From positions 124,001 through 188,000 of the forward strand of contig CANLWS010000006.1 in the NCBI GenBank assembly GCA_947494925.1: 64,000 bases of DNA. Reading direction: 5' to 3'. The translations under genes were made by a program, and so were the position numbers. The stretch is from an uncultured Alteromonadaceae bacterium (GTDB lineage: Bacteria > Pseudomonadota > Gammaproteobacteria > Enterobacterales > Alteromonadaceae). This document shows positions 44,731 through 53,862 of the stretch, piece after piece; positions within the stretch are counted from its first letter, which is position 1, and every line of letters begins with the position of its first letter. The notes beneath the pieces were generated by a model that was not told where the DNA came from, did no database searches, and saw only the letters and a list, made by a program, of their open reading frames with translations.

Positions 44731-44982
44731 TTATCTATCGTGGTCTTTCAGCCATTCATTTAACAGCTTTATTTGGCCACATTTATAGGCTGCATAAGTT
44801 ATGCGTAACGCATTGGACAGAACTTCATTGTCCGTCCAGCCTGTTTTATCTCTGATTTCTTCATAACAGGTCATTGCCTGGGGAGTGACATAACCTCTGA
44901 TTTGTTTATGTCCGAGTTTCTTTTGTTTTTCTCTATATCTTTTTTGTTTTTCCGCATTAGCGTTAATTTTTACTTTGCTCAT
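44731..44982 (-). CDS. Small basic protein, possible ribbon-helix-helix DNA-binding
   Basis: The 83-residue protein opens with a Lys/Arg-rich helix (NANAEKQKRYREKQKKLGHK), then QIRGYVTPQAMTCYEEIRDKTGW, a pattern close to small RHH-type regulators such as CopB/RepA2 plasmid copy-control proteins (K/R helix, strand R-G-Y-V-T, helix). The C-terminal half is helical. It may be a DNA-binding regulator; no target is evident. It is followed by the uspA promoter region on the same strand. Confidence 0.5.
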   Translation of the reverse strand: MSKVKINANAEKQKRYREKQKKLGHKQIRGYVTPQAMTCYEEIRDKTGWTDNEVLSNALRITYAAYKCGQIKLLNEWLKDHDR

Positions 44983-45115
44983 AATATTATTCTAGATAAA
45001 AACGTATTAAATATAGTTTAACATCTAAATTAAATAATATTTTTCACTGTTCAGAGTTGTTTGGCGTACAAGTGTTCGCTAAATTAGGCGCCCAAGTTAA
45101 TTAACACGAATTACC

Positions 45116-45634
45116 ATGACTGAAAAACAATCAAACTTTACAAGAGAAGAACTTTTAGCCTGTAGCCGTGGGGACCTTTTTGGCCCCGGGAATAGTCAAC
45201 TACCAGCTCCAAACATGTTGATGATGGATAGAATTGTGACTATTAGCGAGTCTGGAGGCTTATTTGATAAAGGGTTTATAGTTGCGGAACTCGATATTAC
45301 GGAAGATTTATGGTTCTTTGACTGCCATTTTCCTGGGGATCCTGTCATGCCGGGTTGCTTAGGGTTAGATGCAATGTGGCAGCTTGTTGGTTTCTTTTTA
45401 GGTTGGAGCGGTGGTCCAGGTAAAGGCAGAGCACTAGGAGTCGGAGAAGTTAAATTTACAGGTCAAATTTTGCCTACAGCCAAGAAAGTGACCTATAAAA
45501 TTGACATGAAGCGCGTTATTAAACGCAAACTATTTATGGGTATGGCTGACGGCATTGTAGAGGTCGATGGCCGAGAAATTTACAAAGCCAATGATTTGAA
45601 AGTCGGTCTTTTTCAGGACACCAGCAACTTCTAA
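45116..45634 (+). CDS. fabA: 3-hydroxydecanoyl-ACP dehydratase/isomerase FabA
   Basis: The 172-residue hot-dog-fold enzyme has the active-site His in [24 protein letters not shown] and the same length as E. coli FabA. It dehydrates 3-hydroxydecanoyl-ACP and isomerises the trans-2 to the cis-3 product, the branch point for unsaturated fatty acids. It stands alone, followed by a clear terminator and convergent rmf. Confidence 0.97.
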   Translation: MTEKQSNFTREELLACSRGDLFGPGNSQLPAPNMLMMDRIVTISESGGLFDKGFIVAELDITEDLWFFDCHFPGDPVMPGCLGLDAMWQLVGFFLGWSGGPGKGRALGVGEVKFTGQILPTAKKVTYKIDMKRVIKRKLFMGMADGIVEVDGREIYKANDLKVGLFQDTSNF

Positions 45635-45661
45635 ATCAAAAATCATGTCCAGCTAATTTAA

Positions 45662-45682
45662 AGCCCCTGATGGGGCTCTTTT
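45662..45682 (+). terminator. Terminator after fabA
   Basis: AGCCCC, four-base loop TGAT, GGGGCT, then CTTTT. A compact intrinsic terminator 27 bp past the fabA stop and just before the end of convergent rmf. Confidence 0.85.
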
Positions 45683-45685
45683 GGT

Positions 45686-45862
45686 TTAACGATTACTAAG
45701 CCCCAAATTTCTATCTTCGATGGCTTCTCGCCAGCCTCCAAGCCATTGAGAACGGGGCTGATTTGCTTGGAATGGACAATTTTCTTTGGAACGACCTGCT
45801 ATACCTGCTTGATAGCCTTTTGCGTGGGCACGGGAAAGTTTATCTCTTTTTTGTCTTTTCAT
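45686..45862 (-). CDS. rmf: Ribosome modulation factor RMF
   Basis: The 58-residue protein from ATG 45862 (MKRQKRDKLSRAHAKGYQAG) is nearly collinear with E. coli RMF: GRSKENCPF, RSQWLGGWREA. A longer reading to 45931 adds 23 residues without similarity and was rejected. RMF dimerises ribosomes into inactive 100S particles in stationary phase. It is convergent with fabA, an arrangement also known in enterobacteria (fabA-rmf neighbours). Confidence 0.95.
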   Translation of the reverse strand: MKRQKRDKLSRAHAKGYQAGIAGRSKENCPFQANQPRSQWLGGWREAIEDRNLGLSNR

Positions 45863-46083
45863 TGAGTGACCTCTTCTGAAGATTATACAAAGGTGATAAT
45901 TGCAATCACCCTTACTGTGATAGTGGATCATTCAGTTTGGTTCAATGGCTTTAATTTTTTTAGCTGATTGACATTTAATAAGCAGCTGAAATTCAGCCTT
46001 TTTTTCCTATACAATAATTTTTCATAAATTGGTCATAAAAATAGACTAAATGGAATATAAAATTGTTGAACTGAGACTCAAAT

Positions 46084-46113
46084 AAAAAACTCGCGATATA
46101 CGCGAGTTTTTTT
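46084..46113. terminator. Bidirectional terminator after the DUF3466 gene
   Basis: AAAAAACTCGCG, five-base loop ATATA, CGCGAGTTTTTTT: a strong seven-base-pair stem flanked by A- and T-runs on both sides. It ends the DUF3466 transcript (minus strand) and separates it from rmf. Confidence 0.9.
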
Positions 46114-46119
46114 GACTTC

Positions 46120-47784
46120 TTATATCGTTTTTCGTTTTCGATTGAAAATGGCAATAGGAAGCAGGAGAAGCAGAGACCAGATAGTCGTGCTGCCACTTTT
46201 ACGTTCCAAAGTATCCGGCTCCAACTGACAATCATCAATTTCGCCGCCAATGATAGGAATAAGCTTCACGGCAACTGACATGCCTTCCCTGATAACATTT
46301 CCCTGATCATTCAGATCTATTTCACCAATAATATTCTTGCGTTCTCTGAATACGACTGCAGTTGCACTAATTTCGTCGTTATCATTGATGTCATTAGCCT
46401 GGACAATAGTGTAAGGCGTATCGCAGCTAACTAAGTCGTTAACATTTTGAAAGCTGTCTTCACTGATATTATAAAGAAAAGCTTCGCTTCTGCGGGAGCC
46501 TATCAAATCAGTATCTACCTGTCCTTCTCCAACAACTAACCCATTATTATTAATTGCACGCGCTATACTGGCAGAGGACTCAAAGAAGTCGTCTGGAAAA
46601 GTAAGAATTTCGGCATCGTAATCATAATAGTAAAACTTAGACCTTTCGGTGCCATTGATAAACAAGTTCATTGATCCAACGACTATATTGTCGTTATTTA
46701 TATCTAACGCAACGCTGGTCGTGTATTCCTGTTTATTTGTATATCCGTGCACTTGGTCGCCATCAAATATGGCTGCGTAAGTTCGCGTAAAGGAGTTTCC
46801 GTCGACCACATAATCCTGAGAAGTACCTACCGCTAGACCATTATCATTTATTGCCACCGCACGACTGACAAACAATGTTTCGTCTCCTGGTGGTGGCGTA
46901 AGCAACAAGCCTAATTCTCTTTCATCTAGCAGACTCCCGCTGGCATCAAATTGCCAAATCATGCCTCTACGTTGAAAGTTGGCTTCGATACCACCGGACA
47001 AAATAGTACGAATACAAGATTCCAGAGGTAGATCACCTCTTAGCTCTTCTTCTTCGCACCCCTCGACCAAGCTCTCAAACCCCTCAGTGACTTCTGTTGT
47101 AGCGTAACCAGCTACTTCAAAACTGTTATTAATGTCAAAGGCTTGAGTTACACCACCGGCGGTCTCGTCAGGAGGCAAAATTTCTATTGTTTGATTATTG
47201 ATGTCTAGAAATGCGCGGTTATTAAAGTCATTCACCACAAAGGTCAGATCAACGCCTGCATCTGTCCGGTAATCCACTTTGTAAAATGGATCAGAACTGA
47301 CCCCAACTATCGCTGAAGAGTTATTGATCCCGTAGGCGATGGTATTATTACTGAACGTAAACCCTTCCAATTCTGCATCGATAACATCGAACCCAAGTAC
47401 TGGTTGAGTATCTGAACCATCATAAACATGACTTTGAATGTCAGCCAACTGCTGAAAAAATTGGTTACCTGCGCCAGTTTTAACAAAATTGAATAAGGTC
47501 AATAAATCGTCGGTATTAATATTACCGACCTGAGCTGCATTCAGGTCTGTAAGATTATTAACTAAAAAATCGTTATCGAAGTTAATTAGTTCAATGTCTA
47601 TTGGAGGATTAATAGGAGTCTGAACTGTAGTGACTACATCACCTGATTCATTTATTTTGCCAGCAAATGCCTGGACTCCCTTTTCACTCAGAGGAATTTC
47701 AACTATACGGTACTTCGCCGCCTGTGCAGTTGATAGTGTGATCAATGATAAGGACAGCGCTGCGGCTAACCGGGTAATCTTCAT
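46120..47784 (-). CDS. DUF3466-family secreted repeat protein with C-terminal sorting-like tail
   Basis: The 554-residue protein has a signal peptide (LAAALSLSLITLSTAQAA) and a DUF3466 body with recurring AINNNGLVVGEG, DINNDNIVVGSM, AINDNGLAVGTS and YGINNSSAIVGVS units (about seven), the beta-propeller-like HAF repeats. The end is SGSTTIWSLLLLLPIAIF followed by NRKRKTI, that is a short Gly/Ser stretch, a hydrophobic helix and a basic cluster, like GlyGly-CTERM/rhombosortase tails. It is probably exported and anchored. It starts 26 bp after uup on the same strand. Confidence 0.8.
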   Translation of the reverse strand: MKITRLAAALSLSLITLSTAQAAKYRIVEIPLSEKGVQAFAGKINESGDVVTTVQTPINPPIDIELINFDNDFLVNNLTDLNAAQVGNINTDDLLTLFNFVKTGAGNQFFQQLADIQSHVYDGSDTQPVLGFDVIDAELEGFTFSNNTIAYGINNSSAIVGVSSDPFYKVDYRTDAGVDLTFVVNDFNNRAFLDINNQTIEILPPDETAGGVTQAFDINNSFEVAGYATTEVTEGFESLVEGCEEEELRGDLPLESCIRTILSGGIEANFQRRGMIWQFDASGSLLDERELGLLLTPPPGDETLFVSRAVAINDNGLAVGTSQDYVVDGNSFTRTYAAIFDGDQVHGYTNKQEYTTSVALDINNDNIVVGSMNLFINGTERSKFYYYDYDAEILTFPDDFFESSASIARAINNNGLVVGEGQVDTDLIGSRRSEAFLYNISEDSFQNVNDLVSCDTPYTIVQANDINDNDEISATAVVFRERKNIIGEIDLNDQGNVIREGMSVAVKLIPIIGGEIDDCQLEPDTLERKSGSTTIWSLLLLLPIAIFNRKRKTI

Positions 47785-47809
47785 TTAATATCCTGTTTAC
47801 TACTTGTTA

Positions 47810-49708
47810 CTACTCGAGCATTCCTTCAAGTCCATCCCATCTTTCATAAGCATCAGACAGCGTCTTTTCAAGTTCTGCCAGTGCCGTGAGTTTTTGATTG
47901 GAAGAAGAAGATTCTTGCTTAAAAAAATTCGGGTCACTTATTTCTGTTTGTAATTGTGCCTGTTTACCTTCCAGTTCTTCAATAATTGCAGGCAACTTAT
48001 CCAACTCCAATTGAAGTTTGTATGATAACTTTTTGTTCTTTCGTGTAGAAGACTTGGATTTAGGACTCGCAGATTTTGGAGAAGTTTCTACGGTTTGTAC
48101 ATTTTTTTTGTGATTTTTGTACCAATTTTCAATTTCTGAGTAGCCACCAACAAAATCTTTTAGTATTCCTGTACCTTCAAAGAACAAACTACTGGTCACA
48201 ACATTGTCAACAAACTCTCTGTCGTGGCTAACCAGAATGACAGTGCCTTGATACTGGCTCAACACGTCTTCCAGCAATTCGAGGGTTTCAACATCTAAAT
48301 CGTTGGTCGGCTCATCCAGAATCAATAAATTGCTGGGTCTTGCTAACAACTTTGCCAACAGCAAACGGTTTTTTTCACCACCAGACAGAGAATGAACGGG
48401 CGCATTAACCCTGTCGGGTGTAAACAGATAATCCTGCAAATAACTGATAACATGTTTGCTACGATCACCTAGCTCCACTTCCCTTTTACCGTCAGCGACA
48501 ACATCAATAACCGTTTTATCCTGGTCTAATGATGAGCGATGTTGGTCAAAATAAGCGAGTTCAATGTTAACACCTTGTCTTACACTTCCTTGAGTTGGCT
48601 TTAGTTTACCAAGCAACAATTTAATCAACGTGCTTTTTCCGCACCCATTTGGGCCTATAAGTGCCAGTTTCTCTCCCCTGAATACAGCAAGATCAAGATC
48701 CGAAATAATTGTTTTATTTTCTATCTGAAAACCTAGCTTTTCCGACTCGAAAATCATTTTTCCAGAGCTATTACCGTCATTAAGGGTGACATTGGCTTTT
48801 CCTTGCAGATTTCGTCTTTCAGCTCGTTCTTGCCTTAATGCTTTTAATGCCCTTACCCGCCCTTCATTTCTTGTTCGTCTGGCTTTAATCCCTTGTCTAA
48901 TCCACACTTCTTCCTGGGAAAGTTTTTTGTCAAACTCGGCGTTTGCATTAGCCTCGTTTTTTAAATCTTCTTCTTTTCTCTGAAGGTATGTCTCGTAATT
49001 GCCCGGGTAGCTTGCAAGGTGTCCTCTATCGAGGTCAATAATGCGGGTTGCCAGTTGCCTGATAAATGCTCGGTCGTGGCTAACAAACACTATTGCTCCT
49101 TTATATTCCAACAAGGTTTTTTCCAACCATTGGATCATATTGATATCAAGGTGATTAGTGGGCTCATCCAGAAGTAAAATATCAGGTTCTCCGGCTAAAG
49201 CTCTTGCCAGTGCTGCTTTGCGCCTCCAACCTCCTGACAATGAAGAAAGTTTTGCCGCGCCATCGAGGTTAAGTAAAGTCAGAACCTGTTGAATTTGTTG
49301 CTCTAACTGCCAGGCATCTTTATGCTCAAGTTCAGTCTGTAGCGCTTCTAAGGCTTTTAAATTTTTGTCAGAGGGATCAATGGTTACTGAATGTATTTGT
49401 TTAAAGTAACGCTTCAACAAATCACCAACGTCAGCCATACCCTCAGCAACGTAATCGAAAATGTTAGCATCAATACTGAGCGGCGGATCTTGCGGTAATC
49501 GGGAAACTCTAACTCCCGAATTAATGATTCTTTGACCTTCATCCAGCGCCAATTCGCCCCCTATCACTTTCAATAAAGTCGATTTTCCGCAACCGTTGCG
49601 CCCTACCAGGCATACTCGCTCACCTTTATGAATAACCAGCTCGCCTCTATCTATGATAGGCGGGTGACCAAAGGTTAAAGAGGCACTTTTTAATTGCAGT
49701 AAACTCAA
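47810..49708 (-). CDS. uup: ABC-F family ATPase Uup
   Basis: The 632-residue protein has two ABC domains with Walker A motifs GRNGCGKST and GPNGCGKST, signatures LSGGWRRKAALARAL and LSGGEKNRLLLAKLL, and Walker B ILLLDEPTNHLD and LLILDEPTNDLD. A C-terminal coiled coil (about 560-632) is the Uup DNA-binding region. ABC-F proteins act on ribosomes or, for Uup, on branched DNA. It overlaps the glutaredoxin-like gene by four bases (ATGA) in the rlmKL-grx-uup operon. Confidence 0.94.
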   Translation of the reverse strand: MSLLQLKSASLTFGHPPIIDRGELVIHKGERVCLVGRNGCGKSTLLKVIGGELALDEGQRIINSGVRVSRLPQDPPLSIDANIFDYVAEGMADVGDLLKRYFKQIHSVTIDPSDKNLKALEALQTELEHKDAWQLEQQIQQVLTLLNLDGAAKLSSLSGGWRRKAALARALAGEPDILLLDEPTNHLDINMIQWLEKTLLEYKGAIVFVSHDRAFIRQLATRIIDLDRGHLASYPGNYETYLQRKEEDLKNEANANAEFDKKLSQEEVWIRQGIKARRTRNEGRVRALKALRQERAERRNLQGKANVTLNDGNSSGKMIFESEKLGFQIENKTIISDLDLAVFRGEKLALIGPNGCGKSTLIKLLLGKLKPTQGSVRQGVNIELAYFDQHRSSLDQDKTVIDVVADGKREVELGDRSKHVISYLQDYLFTPDRVNAPVHSLSGGEKNRLLLAKLLARPSNLLILDEPTNDLDVETLELLEDVLSQYQGTVILVSHDREFVDNVVTSSLFFEGTGILKDFVGGYSEIENWYKNHKKNVQTVETSPKSASPKSKSSTRKNKKLSYKLQLELDKLPAIIEELEGKQAQLQTEISDPNFFKQESSSSNQKLTALAELEKTLSDAYERWDGLEGMLE

Positions 49709-49956
49709 GATAAAAACTCTATTAATTGTTGTTGATCAAAGGGCCAGCACAATTCATCGTGGATATCATTGCGCTTAAGAACCGGGATCCTTGCGCCATA
49801 TAAATGGTACAAGTTATGGTCTTTTGACACATCAGTCTTCTCCAAATCCTCATTGGCAGTAACCAAGGTTGATTTGATCAGCTGTTCAGCCAAATCACAA
49901 AGATGGCAATCAGGTCCGGAAAACAGTGTGAGCATTTTCTGTTGCGAGTTATTCAA
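49705..49956 (-). CDS. Glutaredoxin-family protein (DUF836 type)
   Basis: The 83-residue thioredoxin-fold protein has the redox motif CHLC in FSGPDCHLCDLAEQLI and the cis-Pro region ARIPVLKRND. It belongs to the short DUF836/glutaredoxin-like group. Its start overlaps the rlmKL stop by 8 bp and its stop overlaps uup by 4 bp, so all three are translated from one message. The protein partner is unknown. Confidence 0.88.
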   Translation of the reverse strand: MNNSQQKMLTLFSGPDCHLCDLAEQLIKSTLVTANEDLEKTDVSKDHNLYHLYGARIPVLKRNDIHDELCWPFDQQQLIEFLS

Positions 49957-52051
49957 CGGATAAAATCCAACATTGGTGAATTTTAGGATTTCTTTTGAAA
50001 TCCTCTGTCAGGGTCTTCGCGCTGATGTTTTCCGCAGTGAAACCAAGTTTTTGTAACGCTTCAGCATCTAATTTGAATTGCCGTAAATTATTGGAAAAAA
50101 CAATTTTACCGCCTGGCGCCAAACATTTCTTTGCATCCGCCAATAGCTTTACATGATCACGTTGCACATCCCAGGTCGACTCCATCCGCTTGGAGTTGGA
50201 AAAAGACGGTGGATCTATAAATATCAAATCGTATTGTTTCTGATGATTTTTTAGCCAAATAAGACAATCATCCTGAATAAACTCATAAGCACCTGTTAAT
50301 CCATTAATTTGAAAATTTTCTTTGGCCCAGTCAATGTAGGTTTTTGACATATCAACTGTGGTAATTGATCGGGCACCACCTAAGGCAGCCTGCACAGAAA
50401 CGCTACCCGTGTATGCAAAGAGGTTTAAGATGTCTCTGTCTTTCGACATTCCCCGAATAATCTGTCGGGTATTTCGATGATCAAGAAACAAACCTGTGTC
50501 TAAGTAATCATGCAAGTTAACCAGGAATGTCGCACCGTTTTCAAATACCTGAATGGTTTGGTGTTTTTCAGCCATTTTTTGATATTGAGCTGCACCCTTT
50601 TGTTGGGAGCGGGTTTTCAGTACTATTTTTTCGCTCTCTACGCCAGTCACCTGCGGTAGTGTAACCAACACATCATGTAAACGTTTTTTAGCTTTTTGCT
50701 CTGGTACATCCTTTGGAGCTGCGTATTCCTGCACGACTATCCAATCTTCATAGCGGTCCACCGCAACGTTGAATTCAGGCAAATCAGCATCGTAAATTCT
50801 ATAGCAATTGGTATTCTGAGTTTTTAACCATTTATTTATGCGCTTAATGTTTTTACCCAGACGATTTGCAAAGTCACCATCACCGCCCTGCTCTGGCTTT
50901 AACTCTGTATTTTTTTCATCTAACAGGTAATTAACAAGCTGACATTCAAGCTTACCGTTCATCAGCTTGTATTCTTTTTTAGCCACCAATTTTAATTGCC
51001 GAAGAATATCCCTGTTTGCAGTTAAAAGAGACACTTTCCAATCTTTATAATGTTGTTTTAACGTCACTCCCCAGGATTTAAACAACGGCAATAATTGTGT
51101 CAATTCACTCAATCGTTCACCGTATGGCGGGTTAGACACAAGGTATCCAGGCAAAATGTCATTGCCCAGATGAACTTTAGTGGCATCTGAATTCATAAAA
51201 GTTATAAATTCAAAAACGCCTGCTTTGTCAGCATTTTGTTTGGCGAAATTGAGTACTCTTTTATCAATATCATTGGCAATAAACTGACACTCAGGGGATC
51301 TTTCCAGACTTGATGCTTCGTCTTTGAGGGCGTCCCAGTTAGATTGGTTATGCTGCGACCAATGATCAAATCCCCACTGTGCGCGAAGTTTTCCTGGCGC
51401 TCGATTCATCGCTATTAACGCAGCTTCTACGAGTATAGTGCCAGAACCACACATAGGATCGAATAGGGTTTTGCTTTGATCGCCGGTCCACCCGCTGCGC
51501 ATTAACATCGCACACGCCACATGCTCTTTGAGTGGCGCTGAGCCGGTCTGTTGACGATAATGCCGCTGATGTAGGCTTTGTCCCGACAAGTCTAGATAAA
51601 TGCCAACTCGATTTCGCCACAAACGACCTTGGAATTTTAGTTGCGGAGCCGCTTTATTAACGGATGGACGTTTATCGAATAAATCCACAAACTGGTCGAC
51701 AATGGCATCTTTAATACGTAATGCACCAAATTGGCTGTTGTTAATTTCTTTGTTTGTTCCAACGAAATCTACAGAGAAATCCTGTTCTACAGTGAAGTGT
51801 GAAGTCCAATTTATCGTTGCAGCAAGCTCATAAAGTGCGTCGCCATTTGCTATTTCACCTTCAGCCAATTGCAATAGCACACGGTTGGCTAGTCTGGACC
51901 AAAGACAGATTCGGTAAGCATCTTCCAGCTCTCCGCTAAACAATACTTGCCCAGGTTTACTTCTAAATGACACAGACGGACAAAGATCACGTAATTCTGA
52001 TAATAATAATTCATCTAAACCACGAGAAGTCGTGACCAAAAAATCCTGCAT
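49949..52051 (-). CDS. rlmL: 23S rRNA methyltransferase RlmKL (bifunctional)
   Basis: The 700-residue fusion protein comprises a THUMP domain (about 1-155), the RlmL N2-guanine methyltransferase (about 160-390; FDPMCGSGTILVEAALIAMN and SNPPYGERLSEL) and the RlmK N7-guanine methyltransferase (about 455-700; DTGLFLDHRNTR, NLFAYTGSVSVQAA and DPPSFSNSKRM). In E. coli the pair makes m2G2445 and m7G2069 in 23S rRNA. It is first in an overlapping operon with the glutaredoxin-like gene and uup. Confidence 0.95.
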   Translation of the reverse strand: MQDFLVTTSRGLDELLLSELRDLCPSVSFRSKPGQVLFSGELEDAYRICLWSRLANRVLLQLAEGEIANGDALYELAATINWTSHFTVEQDFSVDFVGTNKEINNSQFGALRIKDAIVDQFVDLFDKRPSVNKAAPQLKFQGRLWRNRVGIYLDLSGQSLHQRHYRQQTGSAPLKEHVACAMLMRSGWTGDQSKTLFDPMCGSGTILVEAALIAMNRAPGKLRAQWGFDHWSQHNQSNWDALKDEASSLERSPECQFIANDIDKRVLNFAKQNADKAGVFEFITFMNSDATKVHLGNDILPGYLVSNPPYGERLSELTQLLPLFKSWGVTLKQHYKDWKVSLLTANRDILRQLKLVAKKEYKLMNGKLECQLVNYLLDEKNTELKPEQGGDGDFANRLGKNIKRINKWLKTQNTNCYRIYDADLPEFNVAVDRYEDWIVVQEYAAPKDVPEQKAKKRLHDVLVTLPQVTGVESEKIVLKTRSQQKGAAQYQKMAEKHQTIQVFENGATFLVNLHDYLDTGLFLDHRNTRQIIRGMSKDRDILNLFAYTGSVSVQAALGGARSITTVDMSKTYIDWAKENFQINGLTGAYEFIQDDCLIWLKNHQKQYDLIFIDPPSFSNSKRMESTWDVQRDHVKLLADAKKCLAPGGKIVFSNNLRQFKLDAEALQKLGFTAENISAKTLTEDFKRNPKIHQCWILSVE

Positions 52052-52134
52052 GTTAAATCCTGAGTAGTAAACCGGGCGAGATTATACGGGATCTATTCTT
52101 TTAAAATAAGCAGTAATATCAGAGTTGAGACGCT

Positions 52135-52665
52135 TTATGCGTATTTTTGTTGCTCTATGCAAGGTTCGGCGAATATTAGTCGGTTTGACGCAACTTTAAG
52201 AACAGAAAACTGACCTACAGTTTTATTTTCAGCCAGTACTAATTTTTCACCGATTAGCATGCAAGTGGAAGATATTACATCTTCCTCCAACACCAGCACA
52301 TCGGCCTTATTAACCGCTTTTAGTGATGCTATTGCGCAGGGTAACTGGTTGACTTTACTTTGTTCATCAAAGTACCAGCTTTTCAGACCCACGGGTTTAT
52401 GAAACTGTTTTATCGCACAGGCATTGAGACTAATCTGAACCGCTTGCGCTTTACTGAGGTGAGGACAAAAGGAATCCAAGGCTTCCATTGCTGAATAGTA
52501 GACCTGAGTATTCTCCAGACTAAAAGCTAAGGCCGAATTGATGACATAATTTGCTGTTTTGGAAGTAATGGCTGTAACCATGCAAAGACCGCCATCAAGT
52601 TCAACCGAAAGGCAGTCTGTTTCCTGGTCCCAATACCATTGCCATGTACCGCTTGGAGTCAGCAT
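52135..52665 (-). CDS. zapC: Cell division protein ZapC
   Basis: The 176-residue protein starts MLTPSGTWQWYWDQETDCL and continues LSVELDGGLCMVTAITSK, the ZapC pattern. ZapC is a cytoplasmic FtsZ-bundling protein of the Z ring in gammaproteobacteria. It lies between pyrD and rlmKL, the same neighbourhood as in E. coli (ycbW near pyrD and rlmL), which supports the call. Confidence 0.88.
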   Translation of the reverse strand: MLTPSGTWQWYWDQETDCLSVELDGGLCMVTAITSKTANYVINSALAFSLENTQVYYSAMEALDSFCPHLSKAQAVQISLNACAIKQFHKPVGLKSWYFDEQSKVNQLPCAIASLKAVNKADVLVLEEDVISSTCMLIGEKLVLAENKTVGQFSVLKVASNRLIFAEPCIEQQKYA

Positions 52666-52783
52666 TTATTTTTGCCCTTCTAATTCCGGCTAAACTTGTA
52701 TTCAGTTCATATACTATTATGCTTAACTCACTAATTTTTAAAAGATTTAATAAGAATAGAAAATAAGGATCATAGAATGATCG

Positions 52784-53791
52784 TTATAACGAATTAGCAA
52801 TATCTTTGATCAATTTGGGTCCTTTATAAATCAACGAAGAGTAAACTTGGATAAGCTGTGCCCCAGCTTCTAATCTGTCCTTTGCCGAATTCACGTTGTC
52901 TATTCCTCCAACACCAATAATGGGCATCGCACCATCTAGCGCCACAGCGAGTTTACGTGTGACTTCCAGACTTGCGTCCGTCAGCACTGAACCACTTAAA
53001 CCACCGGCTTCAGATGCATGTTCCAGTCCTTCGACCCTGCTGCGATCCAATGTTGTATTGGTCGCTATTACGCCATCCATCTGGGCATTCTTAAGAGAAT
53101 CTGCAATGGAAATAATTTCCTCATCATTCAGATCAGGTGCAATCTTTACTAGTATTGGAACGTATTTTTTGTATTTAGAATTTAAGTCACTTTGCTCTTG
53201 CTTTAATCCTGACAACAGCGCATCCAGCGCCTCACCATACTGAAGATTGCGCAGTCCCGGTGTATTTGGTGAAGAAATATTGATAGTCACGTAACTGGCA
53301 TGAGGGTAAACTTTGCGCAAACAGATCAGGTAATCCTGCAATGCTTGATCTTCAGGTGTATCTTTATTTTTACCAATGTTAATGCCTAATACACCGTCAT
53401 AATGTGATTTTTCAACTTGCGAGACCAGGTAATCAACGCCCTTATTATTGAACCCCATACGATTAATAATAGCTTCGGCCTCAGGAAGTCGGAACATCCT
53501 GGGTTTCTCATTGCCCGATTGTGGGCGAGGTGTGACAGTTCCAATTTCGATAAACCCAAACCCCATGGCAGCAAAGGCATCGATGCATTCGCCATTTTTA
53601 TCCAGTCCAGCGGCTAAACCTATCGGATTTCTAAAAGTTAGGCCCAAACATGTGACAGGTTTGTCAGCTACTGTTTGTTTGTAGGTTAAATTGAGTGGAG
53701 TATGCTGCGTTTTTTTTAACCAGTTCAAGGTAAAGTCATGGCTCCATTCAGGGTCCATGTTAAACAACGCTTTTTGTACTACAGAATACAT
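52784..53791 (-). CDS. pyrD: Dihydroorotate dehydrogenase (quinone), class 2
   Basis: The 335-residue FMN enzyme has [19 protein letters not shown], the catalytic Ser in [14 protein letters not shown], and [20 protein letters not shown] in the phosphate-binding loop. The N-terminal helices (about 1-40) mark the membrane-bound quinone-dependent class. It catalyses the fourth step of pyrimidine synthesis. It is followed in the same direction by zapC. Confidence 0.97.
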   Translation of the reverse strand: MYSVVQKALFNMDPEWSHDFTLNWLKKTQHTPLNLTYKQTVADKPVTCLGLTFRNPIGLAAGLDKNGECIDAFAAMGFGFIEIGTVTPRPQSGNEKPRMFRLPEAEAIINRMGFNNKGVDYLVSQVEKSHYDGVLGINIGKNKDTPEDQALQDYLICLRKVYPHASYVTINISSPNTPGLRNLQYGEALDALLSGLKQEQSDLNSKYKKYVPILVKIAPDLNDEEIISIADSLKNAQMDGVIATNTTLDRSRVEGLEHASEAGGLSGSVLTDASLEVTRKLAVALDGAMPIIGVGGIDNVNSAKDRLEAGAQLIQVYSSLIYKGPKLIKDIANSL

Positions 53792-53820
53792 TTAGTTCTC
53801 TCAATTAATTTATCAGACAT

Positions 53821-53848
53821 AAAAAAGCCCTGGAAATACCAGGGCTTT
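53821..53848 (-). terminator. Terminator after gdhB
   Basis: AAAGCCCTGG, loop AAATA, CCAGGGCTTT: a ten-base-pair stem. On the minus strand it ends in a six-T run. It lies 15-42 bp past the gdhB stop and just before pyrD. Confidence 0.9.
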
Positions 53849-53862
53849 GTATAACTTGCTAG

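Noticed and set aside
47630-47642. GTGACTACATCAC, resembling the MatP site matS (GTGAC-RNY-GTCAC)
   Set aside because: Two of the defined positions differ and it lies inside a coding region; no other candidate was seen in the window.
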